Shown here: piece by piece, positions 1 to 8,603 of the stretch
Numbering within the stretch: the stretch's first letter is position 1
Layout: every line of letters starts with the position of its first letter
Origin: Micromonospora eburnea
GTDB lineage: Bacteria > Actinomycetota > Actinomycetes > Mycobacteriales > Micromonosporaceae
DNA length: 64,000 bases
Direction of reading: 5' to 3'
Assembly (NCBI RefSeq): GCF_900090225.1
Contig: NZ_FMHY01000002.1
Span: 5,456,001 to 5,520,000, forward strand
Program-made: the position numbers and the translations under genes
The notes under the pieces: model-generated
Databases searched by the model: none
What the model saw: only the letters and a program-made list of their open reading frames with translations
What the model was told of the DNA's origin: nothing

Positions 1-2936
1 GGGGTGGCCCCGAGCCGGGTGGCGATCTCGGTGGCCTCGCCGACCGCGGCGGCCACGACGTCCCGCTCGCCGGCCGCGGCGGCCGCCTCGGCCAGTTCGA
101 GCAGCGCCCGGCCCAGCGGGTACGGCTGCCCGGCCGCCCGCCACGCGTCCACCACCACCCGCCAGGCCGACAGTCCGGCCCCGGCACCGGGGCCAGCGTC
201 ACCCGCGTCGGCACCCCCGCCGACGCCAACACCGGCAGTCGAACCGACACCGGCGAGGATCGCGGCGACCTGGGCGGCGTGCGCCCGCTCCGCCGGATAG
301 CGGACGGGCAGGGCATCGGCCATCGCGGCCACCGCGCCGGCCAACTCGGCGTCCTCGACCAGCGCGGCGGTACGCGCGACGGCGCTGAGCACCGGCCAGC
401 CCTCCCGGGGCAGGTCGGCCAGCCGTTCGTCGGCCAGGGCGGCCCGGCTCGCCCCGAGCGCCGCCACCTTGTCGTCCGCCGCGAGGGCGGCCTCGATCCG
501 CAGCTCGCGCAGCGGCAGCCGACCGCTCGGCCAGAGGTACGGCCGGGCCAGGAACGCCAGCGCCCGGCCGACCAGCTCGTCGGCGGTCGGGTGGGCCCGG
601 GCCAGCCGCAGCCCGGCCCGGAGCTGGAGCCAGTGCAGCCCGGAGACGCCCGGCGGGTCGATCCGGGCGGCCTCGGCGCAGGCCGCGTCGGCCTCGTCCC
701 AGCGGCCCAGGGCGATCAGCGCCTCGGCCCGATTCGACAGCAGGTACGCCCCGATCGAGCGGCTGATCCCGACCCGGCGCGCCTCGGCCACCCCGGCCGC
801 GGCCGCCTCGGCCGACTCCTGGTAGCGGCCCAGCTCGTACAGCACGTCGGAGAGGTAGACCAGGGCGCTGACCAGCGCCGGCGCGTTGTCGGTGGCCCGA
901 GCCCGGGCCTCGGCCCGGCGCAGCTCGGCCAGCCCGAGATCGGGTGTGCGGTCCGTACGGCAGAGCATGGCGATCCGGGTGGGCAGCAGGGTCAGATCCA
1001 CGCCGAGCGCCTCGGCACCGGCCGTCGCCTCGGCCGCCACCGAGGCGGCCTGCTTCGGATCGACCTTCATCAGGTGCGCCGCGATGTCGGCGAGCAGGCC
1101 CGTCCGCTCCGGCCCGTCCGGCACCCCGGCCGCCAGCCGGTACGCCTCGCCCAGCTCCGCCGCGCCATCGCTCTTGCCGAGCAGGGCCAGCAGCCGGCCC
1201 CGCTGGTCCAGCAGGCGGGCGGCGCGCAGCGGCTCGGCGGCGCTGTCCACCTCGGCCAGCCCCGCCCGGGTCAGGGTGAGCGCCCGGCTGAGGTCGCCGG
1301 CGGTGCTGGCCGCGTCGAGGGTCTCCTCCAGCACCCGGAGGTGGTCCATGCCCAGCCGGTCGGCGGCGTCGGGCACCAGCTCCCACAGTTCGAGGACCCG
1401 TTCCAGCAGCCGGCTCTGCTCGGCGTACGCGTACCGGTCGGCGGCGGCGCAGGCGGCCACCCGGGCGGTGACCAGCGCGCGCGGGTGGTCGTGTGCCGCG
1501 TACCAGTGGTGGGCGATCTCGGCCGGGGCTCGACCGGCGGCCACCAGGTGCGGCTGCGCCTCGATCGCGGCGGCGTACCGGGCGTGCAGTCGGGCGTGCT
1601 CGCCGGGCAGCAGCTCGTCGTGGACGGCCTCGCGGACCAGCGCGTGCCGGAACTCGTAGTCGCCGTCCGGGTCGGCCACCACCAGCTGGGCGGCCACGGC
1701 GGCGCGCAGCGCGTCCTCCAGCTCGGCCTCGGGCAGGCCGGCGACCTCGGCGAGCAGTTGGTGGGCGAAGCGGGTGCCGCCGGCGGCGGCGATCCGCAGC
1801 ACCCGCTGGGCCGTCTCGGGCAGCCGGTCCACCCGGGCCAGCAGCAGGTCGCGCAGGGTTTCGGGCAGGGCGGCGCAGCCCACCGGGTCGCCCGCGGCAG
1901 CCAACTCCTCGATGAAGAACGGGTTGCCCTGGGTGCGCCGGTGCACGTCGTCGACGGCCCGGGCGGGCGGTTCAGCGCCGAGCAAATCGGTGAGGATGGC
2001 CGCGGTGCCGTCCCGGTCCAGCCGGCCCAGCTCGACCCGGTCCACGCCGCGCGCCCGGTCCAGCTCGGCGAGGAAGGGGCGTAGGGGATGACCGCGGTGC
2101 AGCTCGTCGGTGCGGAAGGTGCAGACCAGCAGCAGGCGCGCGGCGCGGGCGCCCCGGACCAGGAAGCCGATCAGGTCCCGGGTGGACCGGTCGGCCCAGT
2201 GCAGGTCCTCGATGACCAGCACCAACGGCCGCTCCTCGGCGATCCGCCGGAACAGGTCGGCGACCAGCTCGAACAGGTAGCCCCGCGGGGTGTCCGAGGC
2301 GGTCTGGCCGGCGGGCGTGGCGACGCCGGCCGGCACCCGGGCCAGCTCCGGCAGCAGCCGGGCGAACTCGGCCTCGTACCCGGCGAAGGCGGCCGGCCCG
2401 TCGTGGCGCAGCACCTCGCGCAGCGCGGCGGCGAACGGCGCGAACGGCAGGCCGGCCTCGCCGAGTTCCAGGCACTGGCCGACCAGCACCCGCGCGCCGA
2501 CGCCGTCGGCCAGGACGCCGAACTCCTCCAGCAGCCGGGTCTTTCCGACGCCCGCCTCACCGCCGACCAGGACGGTGGCGGCCTCCCCGGCGCGGGCTCG
2601 GCCGAGCGCCTCGCGCAGCCCGGCCAGCTCCTGCTGGCGGCCGACGAGGACGGTACTGGCGGCGCGTACGGTCACGGCGTCGAGCATGCCATGACGGGTG
2701 CCCGTACCGTCCCGGCCGACCGGCCCGTCTGCCGCCGGCCCGGCCGCCCCCGTGTCGGCCGGGCCGGTGCCGTCCGCGCGCCGGGCCACGGTCGGGCCGG
2801 CCGCGCCACCGGCTCCGGGCGGCGTCGGGCCGACCCGACCGGTCGGTCCCCCGTCGGCCGGGGCGGTCGTCGCGCTCCCGTCCCCGCCGCCGGGCGGGGG
2901 CGCGGGCCGGGCGGCCGGCGCGGCGAGCGTGGTCAC
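1..2936 (-). CDS. Large AAA-ATPase regulator, LuxR/LAL-like, cut by the left edge
   Basis: The reading frame is open from 2936 to the window edge (978 codons), so the C-terminus, where a LuxR-type helix-turn-helix would be expected, lies outside. Residues 1-83 are Pro/Ala/Gly-rich and look disordered. The AAA module starts near residue 95 (VLVGRQQEL), with Walker A GGEAGVGKT at 125-133 and a Walker B-like LVLVIEDLHWAD near 235. An alpha-helical, TPR-like Ala/Leu-rich region follows. I chose GTG at 2936 because it overlaps the stop of the upstream small gene in a GTGA and is in frame. ATG 2687 and GTG 2675 are shorter alternatives that remove the disordered leader. The family consists of cytoplasmic signal-responsive transcriptional regulators; the ligand is unknown. 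Confidence 0.85.
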   Translation of the reverse strand, partial: MTTLAAPAARPAPPPGGGDGSATTAPADGGPTGRVGPTPPGAGGAAGPTVARRADGTGPADTGAAGPAADGPVGRDGTGTRHGMLDAVTVRAASTVLVGRQQELAGLREALGRARAGEAATVLVGGEAGVGKTRLLEEFGVLADGVGARVLVGQCLELGEAGLPFAPFAAALREVLRHDGPAAFAGYEAEFARLLPELARVPAGVATPAGQTASDTPRGYLFELVADLFRRIAEERPLVLVIEDLHWADRSTRDLIGFLVRGARAARLLLVCTFRTDELHRGHPLRPFLAELDRARGVDRVELGRLDRDGTAAILTDLLGAEPPARAVDDVHRRTQGNPFFIEELAAAGDPVGCAALPETLRDLLLARVDRLPETAQRVLRIAAAGGTRFAHQLLAEVAGLPEAELEDALRAAVAAQLVVADPDGDYEFRHALVREAVHDELLPGEHARLHARYAAAIEAQPHLVAAGRAPAEIAHHWYAAHDHPRALVTARVAACAAADRYAYAEQSRLLERVLELWELVPDAADRLGMDHLRVLEETLDAASTAGDLSRALTLTRAGLAEVDSAAEPLRAARLLDQRGRLLALLGKSDGAAELGEAYRLAAGVPDGPERTGLLADIAAHLMKVDPKQAASVAAEATAGAEALGVDLTLLPTRIAMLCRTDRTPDLGLAELRRAEARARATDNAPALVSALVYLSDVLYELGRYQESAEAAAAGVAEARRVGISRSIGAYLLSNRAEALIALGRWDEADAACAEAARIDPPGVSGLHWLQLRAGLRLARAHPTADELVGRALAFLARPYLWPSGRLPLRELRIEAALAADDKVAALGASRAALADERLADLPREGWPVLSAVARTAALVEDAELAGAVAAMADALPVRYPAERAHAAQVAAILAGVGSTAGVGVGGGADAGDAGPGAGAGLSAWRVVVDAWRAAGQPYPLGRALLELAEAAAAAGERDVVAAAVGEATEIATRLGAT

Positions 2937-3094
2937 CGGACGGTACGGGCGGCGGGGTTCCGGCGCCCCAGCCAGCCCCGGGGATGGCGGCGGGGCAGCG
3001 ACCGGGCGAGCCGGTCGCGGGCCGCGTCGGCCCGGAGCTCGGAGGCGTAGGTGCGGTGGAGGGCGAGCATCAGATCCGCGCTGTTGCTGAACAT
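2933..3094 (-). CDS. Small basic protein, 53 aa, coupled to the AAA regulator
   Basis: Starts with ATG at 3094, preceded by a good ribosome binding site (GGGGA about 5 bases upstream). The N-terminal half (MFSNSADLMLALHRTYASEL) looks amphipathic helical; the C-terminal half is Arg-rich. Its stop overlaps the GTG start of the large regulator by four bases, so the two are probably translationally coupled. I do not recognise a characterised family. The helical start followed by a basic tail resembles short conserved actinobacterial proteins of unknown role, an impression rather than a match. Confidence 0.6.
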   Translation of the reverse strand: MFSNSADLMLALHRTYASELRADAARDRLARSLPRRHPRGWLGRRNPAARTVR

Positions 3095-3294
3095 GTCGGT
3101 TCCCCTGTCGTACGGTTCGTTTCGTTGTCGAGGTCGACTTTCCGCCCGAAGGTGGCCCCGGTGCATGGGTCCGTCGCCTGATCTTCGACCGCGTCGCCTC
3201 CTTACCCGGGGCCTCAGTCGCGCGGCGGCGACGTAAGGTACTCAGCCGCGCGGCGTGGGGCCGGCCACGGATCAACCGGTTGCCGGGCGACCAC

Positions 3295-3306
3295 TAGACT
3301 TGCGGC
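3295..3306 (+). promoter_or_regulatory. Leaderless-type -10 promoter
   Basis: TAGACT followed by exactly six bases and then the ATG at 3307. This spacing puts the transcription start at or next to the start codon, and no Shine-Dalgarno sequence is visible. The -35 is not obvious. Confidence 0.5.
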
Positions 3307-3996
3307 ATGGCAAAGCCCCAGGAGAAGGTTTCGTTCGGCCAGCGGCTGAAGCAGATCGGGATGGTGTTCCGATTCACCGCCAAGCAGGACCGCTGGTTCG
3401 CGCCGTTGGTGGCGGCGGCGGTGCTGATCCCGCTCGCGCTCACCGTGGTCGCGGTCATTCTCTCGGGCTGGATCTGGCTGCCGATCGGCATCCTGCTCGC
3501 CCTGCTCGCCGTGCTGATCGTGCTCAACCTGCGGTCCAACGCGGCAATGATGAACGCCGCCGAGGGGCAGCCCGGCGCGGCGGCCCAGATCATGGAGAGC
3601 ATGCGCGGCGACTGGCGGGTCACCCCGGCCGTCAGCTCCACCACACAGATGGACATGGTGCACCTGGTGCTCGGCCGCCCCGGCGTGATCCTGCTGGCCG
3701 AGGGGAACCCGCAGCGGGTACGCGGACTGCTCGGCCAGGAGAAGCGCCGGCTGGCCAAGGTGATCGGCTCCGCCCCGCTGCACGACTACGTGATCGGCCA
3801 GGGCGAGGACGAGCTGTCGATCCGCAAGCTGCGGATGACCCTGATGCGGCTGCCCCGCACCCTCTCCCCCAAGGACGTCAACGCCCTCGACAAGCGGCTG
3901 AAGGCGCTCACCGCCCGCCCGCAGCTGCCCAAGGGCGCGATCCCGAAGAACATGCGGCCGCCGCGGGGCGCGTTCCGCCAGACCCGGGGTCGCTGA
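3307..3996 (+). CDS. DUF4191 family membrane protein
   Basis: A 229-aa protein that I recognise as the actinobacterial DUF4191 family. It has a short cytosolic N-terminus (MAKPQEKVSFGQRLKQIG), two adjacent membrane helices (about 34-52 and 54-75), and a large basic cytosolic C-terminal domain ending RGAFRQTRGR. In related genomes it sits near lipA and just upstream of RDD and glnA, which matches this context. Its biochemical role is not established. A 13-bp hairpin follows directly, so it is probably monocistronic and expressed from a leaderless promoter. Confidence 0.9.
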   Translation: MAKPQEKVSFGQRLKQIGMVFRFTAKQDRWFAPLVAAAVLIPLALTVVAVILSGWIWLPIGILLALLAVLIVLNLRSNAAMMNAAEGQPGAAAQIMESMRGDWRVTPAVSSTTQMDMVHLVLGRPGVILLAEGNPQRVRGLLGQEKRRLAKVIGSAPLHDYVIGQGEDELSIRKLRMTLMRLPRTLSPKDVNALDKRLKALTARPQLPKGAIPKNMRPPRGAFRQTRGR

Positions 3997-4010
3997 CCCC
4001 CGTCGTACGC

Positions 4011-4049
4011 GAGAAAGCCGGGCTTGTCTTCGACAGGCCCGGCTTTCTC
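4011..4049 (+). terminator. Strong hairpin terminator after the DUF4191 gene
   Basis: Perfect 13-bp stem GAGAAAGCCGGGC / GCCCGGCTTTCTC with a 13-base loop, 14 bases after the stop. There is no U-tract, as is usual in this group. Confidence 0.8.
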
Positions 4050-4094
4050 GTGTCCCGGTAAACCTCAACCCACCCGTCATCGTCTGTACCCGCG

Positions 4095-4646
4095 ATGAAA
4101 GACGACGACGCCCCGGCACCGACCGACCCGTTCGACGAGTTCGTCCGTAGCCGCTCGACCGCACTGCTGCGCTCGGCGTACCTGCTGACCACAGACCGGC
4201 ACGCCGCAGAGGATCTGCTCCAGGAGGTCCTGGAACGGCTGTACGCGAAGTGGCGACGAGCCCGCGCCGCGCCCGACACCTACGCCAGAAAGATCATGGT
4301 GAACCGCGCCATCGACCGTTGGCGGCTGCGGGGCCGGCGGCCGGAGGCGACGCTGACCGACGCGGCCGTACCGCTGGCCGCCGACCACGCCGATGAGGTG
4401 GCCACCCGGCAGGTGGTGCTCGGGGCGCTGCGCGCCCTGCCGCCCCGGCAGCGGGCGGCCGTCGTGCTGCGCTACCTCGACGACCTGTCCGAGGCCGAGA
4501 CCGCCCAGATCATGGGCTGCTCGGTCGGCGCGGTGAAGAGCCACACGGCGCGGGGCCTCACCCGGTTGCGGCACCTGACCGACCTCGGGCGGGTCGAACG
4601 CGACACGCTGCCCGGCACCTCTCCCATGACCCGGAGGATTCGATGA
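4095..4646 (+). CDS. ECF sigma factor, SigE-like subfamily (copy 1)
   Basis: A 183-aa extracytoplasmic-function sigma factor. Region 2 spans about residues 12-80 (SAYLLTTDRHAAEDLLQEVLERLYAKWR) and region 4 about 112-158 (LPPRQRAAVVLRYLDDLSEAETAQIMGCSVGAVKSH), a recognisable helix-turn-helix. It belongs to the SigE-like group common in Actinobacteria, related to the sigma at 50223-50732. Its stop overlaps the ATG of the next gene in ATGA, so a membrane-anchored partner is translated with it. This partner probably holds or senses for the sigma factor, but no ZAS zinc motif is visible. The ATG at 4095 lacks a strong ribosome binding site. Confidence 0.9.
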   Translation: MKDDDAPAPTDPFDEFVRSRSTALLRSAYLLTTDRHAAEDLLQEVLERLYAKWRRARAAPDTYARKIMVNRAIDRWRLRGRRPEATLTDAAVPLAADHADEVATRQVVLGALRALPPRQRAAVVLRYLDDLSEAETAQIMGCSVGAVKSHTARGLTRLRHLTDLGRVERDTLPGTSPMTRRIR

Positions 4647-5956
4647 CGTACGACCTGGAAACCGACCCGGTACGACGGGCCTTGGCGGTGACCGCGGACG
4701 AGGTACACCCGCCGGCCGATCTGGTGGACCGTGCCCGGCGGGGTGGCCGGCGCCGGGTCCGCCGGCGGCGCGTCCTGACGGGTGCGCTCGCGGTACTGCT
4801 GCTGGCCGGCCTGGCCGGAGCCGTCCAGTTGGGCCGTGCTCCCGCGCCGGCCGAGGTGGCCGACGTCCCGGAACTCCTGCTCGATCAGCCGACCCGGGGC
4901 GACCTGGCCCACGACCGCGCCTACCTCGACCGGGTGCTCGCCACCTACGAACAGACCCGCGACGACAGCCCGCTACGAGGGCTGATCCGCTCGCCCGCCG
5001 GGCAACCGCGCGTGACGTGGGCGGGGACCACCCCGGCCGGCCCGGCCGCCGCCGTGGTGCAGCGGATGCGGGTTGACGGTGGCAAGTTGTCCGTGTTCAT
5101 CGGGTTCATCGGTACGGACAGCGCCGGCCGGCCGGAACCGGTCGGCGCGGACATCTTCACGCTCGATTTCGGCAGCCGCGCATTCCTGACCGGTCCGGAC
5201 CGGTCGGTGCTGGTGGTGCTGGACGTCGGCGACGACGTGGAGTGGTCCGGGGAGCGGACCTATCTCGCCGACCGGGTCACGCGCACGGACTGGCGACCGG
5301 TTACGTTCGCTGACGGGGCCGCCGTGGTCAGGGTGCCGCCGCAACGCGACCGGTACAGTGTGGCGGTTCGCGATGGTTCGGGCACATATCTGAGGATCGG
5401 GAACCTGACCGACCCCACGGTGATACCGAACGATCCCGGCCTCGGCTGGCGCACCCCAGCGGGTGGCGGTCGGCCGGGAGATGAAGCAGCCCTCTTCCCG
5501 GTGGCCCCGCAGGGCGCCGGGCTGGACCTGGAGAGCGTGCGCATGCTCCTCGGCAAGGGCGACAACGGCGGGGAGCATGAGACGGCCAGCCCGGCCACGG
5601 GATTCGACTGGAAGGCGTACGGCCGCACCGGACGGGGCGAGTTGTTCGTCGCCGCCGACATACGGTTCGGCGGCGACCCCACCCGCACGGTCGTCTACAT
5701 CGAGCCGCTGGACTCGACCCACCCGCGGTTCGGACCGGTCATCCGGGTGTACGGCGACGAGGTGGACCCGAACGCGACGCTGCCGGTGGCCCTACGGCTG
5801 CCAGGCGAACGGGGCTGGCTGGTGGCCCGCAAGAACGCCACGCTGAGCTACCTGGACGAACAGGGCAGATGGCGGCCCGCGGGTCGGAACGCCGCGCTGC
5901 TGCCCGCCGTCACGACCCGGGTACGGGTGGACGACACCGAGGTCCCGCTCGGCTGA
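4643..5956 (+). CDS. Membrane-anchored partner of the ECF sigma (copy 1)
   Basis: A 437-aa protein with a short cytoplasmic segment (residues 1-43, Arg-rich from 33), one membrane helix (about 45-61) and a large extracytoplasmic domain without a recognised enzyme motif. The architecture and the ATGA overlap with the sigma gene suggest a sensor or anti-sigma-like partner. The cytosolic part is too short for a classical anti-sigma domain, so the function is inferred. The protein at 48787-50226 has the same layout and genomic partner. Confidence 0.75.
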   Translation: MTYDLETDPVRRALAVTADEVHPPADLVDRARRGGRRRVRRRRVLTGALAVLLLAGLAGAVQLGRAPAPAEVADVPELLLDQPTRGDLAHDRAYLDRVLATYEQTRDDSPLRGLIRSPAGQPRVTWAGTTPAGPAAAVVQRMRVDGGKLSVFIGFIGTDSAGRPEPVGADIFTLDFGSRAFLTGPDRSVLVVLDVGDDVEWSGERTYLADRVTRTDWRPVTFADGAAVVRVPPQRDRYSVAVRDGSGTYLRIGNLTDPTVIPNDPGLGWRTPAGGGRPGDEAALFPVAPQGAGLDLESVRMLLGKGDNGGEHETASPATGFDWKAYGRTGRGELFVAADIRFGGDPTRTVVYIEPLDSTHPRFGPVIRVYGDEVDPNATLPVALRLPGERGWLVARKNATLSYLDEQGRWRPAGRNAALLPAVTTRVRVDDTEVPLG

Positions 5957-5961
5957 CCGAC

Positions 5962-5998
5962 GGCGCGGCATCCGCCCCACGGGGGCGGGTGCCGCGCC
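5962..5998. terminator. Bidirectional terminator between convergent genes
   Basis: A 17-bp stem (GGCGCGGCATCCGCCCC paired with GGGGCGGGTGCCGCGCC, one G-U pair) with a 3-base loop. It lies between the sigma partner on the plus strand and the RDD gene on the minus strand. Confidence 0.8.
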
Positions 5999-6005
5999 GG
6001 GCAGC

Positions 6006-6422
6006 TCAGGAGCCGGCACGGGCGGGGCGGGGGGCGTCGGCGATGACCGAGTCGGCGAGGCGGTCGTGCAGGCCGCGCCGGTGCCCGTCCATCAGCAGAG
6101 CGGGTACGACCAGGGCGAGCAGCACGCCGCGCAGCAGCGCCCGGAGCGGCCCGATCCGACCGCCGTCCGACCAGGCCAGGCAGCGGATCCGGGTGATGTA
6201 CATGCCGGGGGTCTGGACGAAGAAGCCGAGGAAGAAGGCGTATTCGAGGATCAGCACCACCACCGGCGGCCAGCCGTCCCGGGCCGGGTTGGCGAAGAGG
6301 CCGGAAACCAGCAGGCAGAGCACCCAGTCGATGATCAGCGCGCCGAACCGGCGGCCGAGGCCGGGGGGTGTGAAGGTGGGGTCCGTGGCGGGTGGGACCG
6401 GCGCGGTGGCGGTGGTGGTCAC
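6006..6422 (-). CDS. RDD family integral membrane protein
   Basis: 138 aa from GTG 6422 (alternative GTG 6464 adds 14 residues). The N-terminus is a Thr/Ala/Pro-rich tail, followed by the RDD domain: GLGRRFGALIIDWVLCLLVSGLF with the signature R and D in the first helix, a second helix VVVLILEYAFFLGFF with PGMYITRIRCL, and a third helix LRGVLLALVVPALLMDG ending in GLHDRLADSVI. RDD proteins are small membrane proteins of uncertain transport function. An RDD gene is the usual divergent neighbour of glnA in Actinobacteria, as here. Confidence 0.88.
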   Translation of the reverse strand: MTTTATAPVPPATDPTFTPPGLGRRFGALIIDWVLCLLVSGLFANPARDGWPPVVVLILEYAFFLGFFVQTPGMYITRIRCLAWSDGGRIGPLRALLRGVLLALVVPALLMDGHRRGLHDRLADSVIADAPRPARAGS

Positions 6423-6625
6423 AGCGGTCAAGGGTAGTCCGGCCCCCGGCGGGACCATTGGCACCGTGGTCAGCAGGGGTGTCGGTCACGGCCCGGGTAC
6501 GCCGGTTCGACGCCTGACGGAGAATCGGGCAAAGGCCATCAGACGGGTCGTCCCTGGTGCAGAGGGTGCCACCCGATGGGTGGTTGACGGTGGCTCAGCG
6601 GGGTAGATGACGCTCCGCGAGGGCC

Positions 6626-6663
6626 GTAACACAGCGGAAACAGAGGAGACACGGCCGGGCAAC
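6626..6663 (+). promoter_or_regulatory. GlnR-type operator upstream of glnA
   Basis: Four half-sites occur with perfect 11-base periodicity: GTAAC-n6-GAAAC-n6-GACAC-n6-GCAAC. This matches the published actinobacterial GlnR consensus (gTnAc-n6-GaAAc repeated), the first pair exactly and the second pair with degenerate bases. It lies 59 bases upstream of the glnA start, so nitrogen-dependent control of glnA by GlnR is very likely. Confidence 0.8.
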
Positions 6664-6721
6664 CCCACCGCAATACCGTCGCCAGGAGCCAGCCACCGGA
6701 GTGAGCCTGCCAGGAGGACAC

Positions 6722-8146
6722 GTGTTCGCCAATCCCGAGGAACTCCTGCGATACCTCAAGAACGAGGACGTGAAGTTCGTCGACGTACGTTTCTGTGACC
6801 TGCCCGGCGTGATGCAGCACTTCAACCTGCCGGTCGAGTCCTTCGACGACAGCGTCTTCACGGACGGCCTCGCGTTCGACGGTTCGTCGATCCGCGGCTT
6901 CCAGGCGATCCACGAGTCGGACATGCTCCTGCTCCCGGATGTCGCGACCGCCTTCATCGACCCGTTCCGCGCACAGAAGACCCTCGCGCTCAACTTCTTC
7001 ATCCACGACCCGTTCACCCGGGAGGCATACTCCCGTGACCCGCGGAACGTGGCCAAGAAGGCCGAGGCGTACCTGGCCGCGAGCGGCATCGCCGACACCG
7101 CGTACTTCGGCGCCGAGGCCGAGTTCTACATCTTCGACTCGATCCGCCACGAGACGTCCGCGCACCAGTCGTACTACTACATCGACTCGGTCGAGGGCGC
7201 CTGGAACACCGGCCGCGAGGAGCAGGGCGGCAACCGCGGCTACAAGACCGCGTACAAGGGTGGCTACTTCCCGGTGCCGCCGGTCGACCACTTCGCCGAC
7301 CTGCGCGACAGCATCGTGCGCCGGTTGGTCGACGCCGGCTACACCGTGGAGCGCTCGCACCACGAGGTCGGCACCGCCGGCCAGTCGGAGATCAACTACC
7401 GATTCTCCACCCTGCTGCACGCCGGTGACCAGATGCAGCTCTTCAAGTACATCGTGAAGAACGAGGTCTGGGCCAACGGCAAGACGGCGACCTTCATGCC
7501 GAAGCCGCTCTTCGGCGACAACGGCTCCGGCATGCACACCCACCAGAGCCTGTGGCTGAACGGCGAGCCGCTGTTCTACGACGAGACCGGCTACGCCGGC
7601 CTCTCCGACACCGCCCGCTGGTACATCGGCGGCCTGCTGCACCACGCGCCGTCGCTGCTGGCCTTCACCAACCCGACGGTCAACTCGTTCCGCCGCCTGG
7701 TGCCGGGCTTCGAGGCGCCGGTCAACCTGGTCTACTCGCAGCGCAACCGCTCCGCCTGCACCCGCATCCCGGTCACCGGCAGCAACGCGAAGGCCAAGCG
7801 GGTCGAGTTCCGGGTGCCGGACCCGTCGGCGAACGTCTACCTGGCCTTCTCGGCCATGCTGATGGCCGGCCTGGACGGCATCAAGAACAAGACCGAGCCG
7901 CCGGCGCCGATCGACAAGGACCTGTACGACCTGCCGCCGGAGGAGTGGGGCGACGTCAAGCAGGTCCCGGGCTCGCTGCCGGAGGTGCTCGACGCGCTCG
8001 AGGCCGACCACGACTACCTGCTCGACGGTGGAGTGTTCACGCCGGACCTGATCTCCACCTGGGTGGAGTGGAAGCGGGCCAACGAGGTCGACCCGGTGCG
8101 CCTGCGCCCGACCCCGCACGAGTTCGCCATGTACTTCGACTGCTGA
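6722..8146 (+). CDS. glnA: Glutamine synthetase type I
   Basis: 474 aa. ATP-dependent condensation of glutamate and ammonia to glutamine in the cytosol. The start is GTG 6722, with AGGAGG five bases upstream; it gives the family N-terminus (FANPEELLRYL, then DVKFVDVRFCDLPGVMQHF). An in-frame GTG 21 bases upstream is less likely. Visible signatures are FDGSSIRGF, AEAEFYIFD, NGSGMHTHQSLW and the C-terminal KDLYDLPPEE, where Tyr402 is the adenylylation site typical of GSI-beta. The glnE gene 6 kb away encodes the enzyme that would modify it. Transcription is probably controlled by GlnR through the upstream box. Confidence 0.97.
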   Translation: MFANPEELLRYLKNEDVKFVDVRFCDLPGVMQHFNLPVESFDDSVFTDGLAFDGSSIRGFQAIHESDMLLLPDVATAFIDPFRAQKTLALNFFIHDPFTREAYSRDPRNVAKKAEAYLAASGIADTAYFGAEAEFYIFDSIRHETSAHQSYYYIDSVEGAWNTGREEQGGNRGYKTAYKGGYFPVPPVDHFADLRDSIVRRLVDAGYTVERSHHEVGTAGQSEINYRFSTLLHAGDQMQLFKYIVKNEVWANGKTATFMPKPLFGDNGSGMHTHQSLWLNGEPLFYDETGYAGLSDTARWYIGGLLHHAPSLLAFTNPTVNSFRRLVPGFEAPVNLVYSQRNRSACTRIPVTGSNAKAKRVEFRVPDPSANVYLAFSAMLMAGLDGIKNKTEPPAPIDKDLYDLPPEEWGDVKQVPGSLPEVLDALEADHDYLLDGGVFTPDLISTWVEWKRANEVDPVRLRPTPHEFAMYFDC

Positions 8147-8159
8147 GTCTCGACCGACG

Positions 8160-8195
8160 GCCGGGCCGGCTCCGCGACAGCGGGGCCGGCCCGGC
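8160..8195 (+). terminator. Terminator after glnA
   Basis: A 16-bp GC-rich stem with one G-U pair and a 4-base loop (gaca), beginning 14 bases after the glnA stop. Confidence 0.75.
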
Positions 8196-8231
8196 CGCAC
8201 GTAACGGGCCCCGTAATACCTTCGCGTCCGA

Positions 8232-8243
8232 TACATTGAACGG
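8232..8243 (+). promoter_or_regulatory. Leaderless-type -10 promoter for the PadR gene
   Basis: TACATT, six bases, then GTG 8244; no Shine-Dalgarno sequence is present. Confidence 0.5.
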
Positions 8244-8603
8244 GTGGACACTCCCCTACGCGAACCCACCTATCTGATCCTCACCGCGCTCGCCGCCGAG
8301 CCGCTGCACGGGTACGGCATCATCGGCGAGGTCACCACCCTCTCCCAGGGGCGCGTGGCCCTGCGTCCCGGCACGCTCTACGGCGCCCTGGACCGGCTGG
8401 TTGACGCCGGTCTGGTGGAGGTCGACCGGGAAGAGGTGGTGGACGGCCGGCTCCGCCGCTACTACCGCCTCTCCCCCGCCGGCGACGCCACGCTCAGCGC
8501 CGAGACCGAGCGGATGCGGCGCAACGTCGAGGCCGCCACCGACCGGCTGCGCCGTCGCGCCGCGAGCCGGGCGACGGCGCACCTGGCGGGCGGGCTGGCA
8601 TGA
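8244..8603 (+). CDS. PadR family transcriptional regulator
   Basis: 119 aa with the PadR winged helix: PTYLILTALAAEPLHGYGI, then GTLYGALDRLVDAGLVEV and GRLRRYYRLSPAG. The short C-terminal helix (ERMRRNVEAATDRLRRR) would form the dimer. PadR proteins usually repress an adjacent gene. The next gene starts inside this stop codon (ATGA), so they form a regulator/membrane-protein operon. The effector is unknown. Confidence 0.92.
   Translation: MDTPLREPTYLILTALAAEPLHGYGIIGEVTTLSQGRVALRPGTLYGALDRLVDAGLVEVDREEVVDGRLRRYYRLSPAGDATLSAETERMRRNVEAATDRLRRRAASRATAHLAGGLA

Noticed and set aside
279..2084. 601-aa plus-strand open frame
   Set aside because: Antisense shadow of the AAA regulator; Gly/Gln/Arg-rich composition without a domain.
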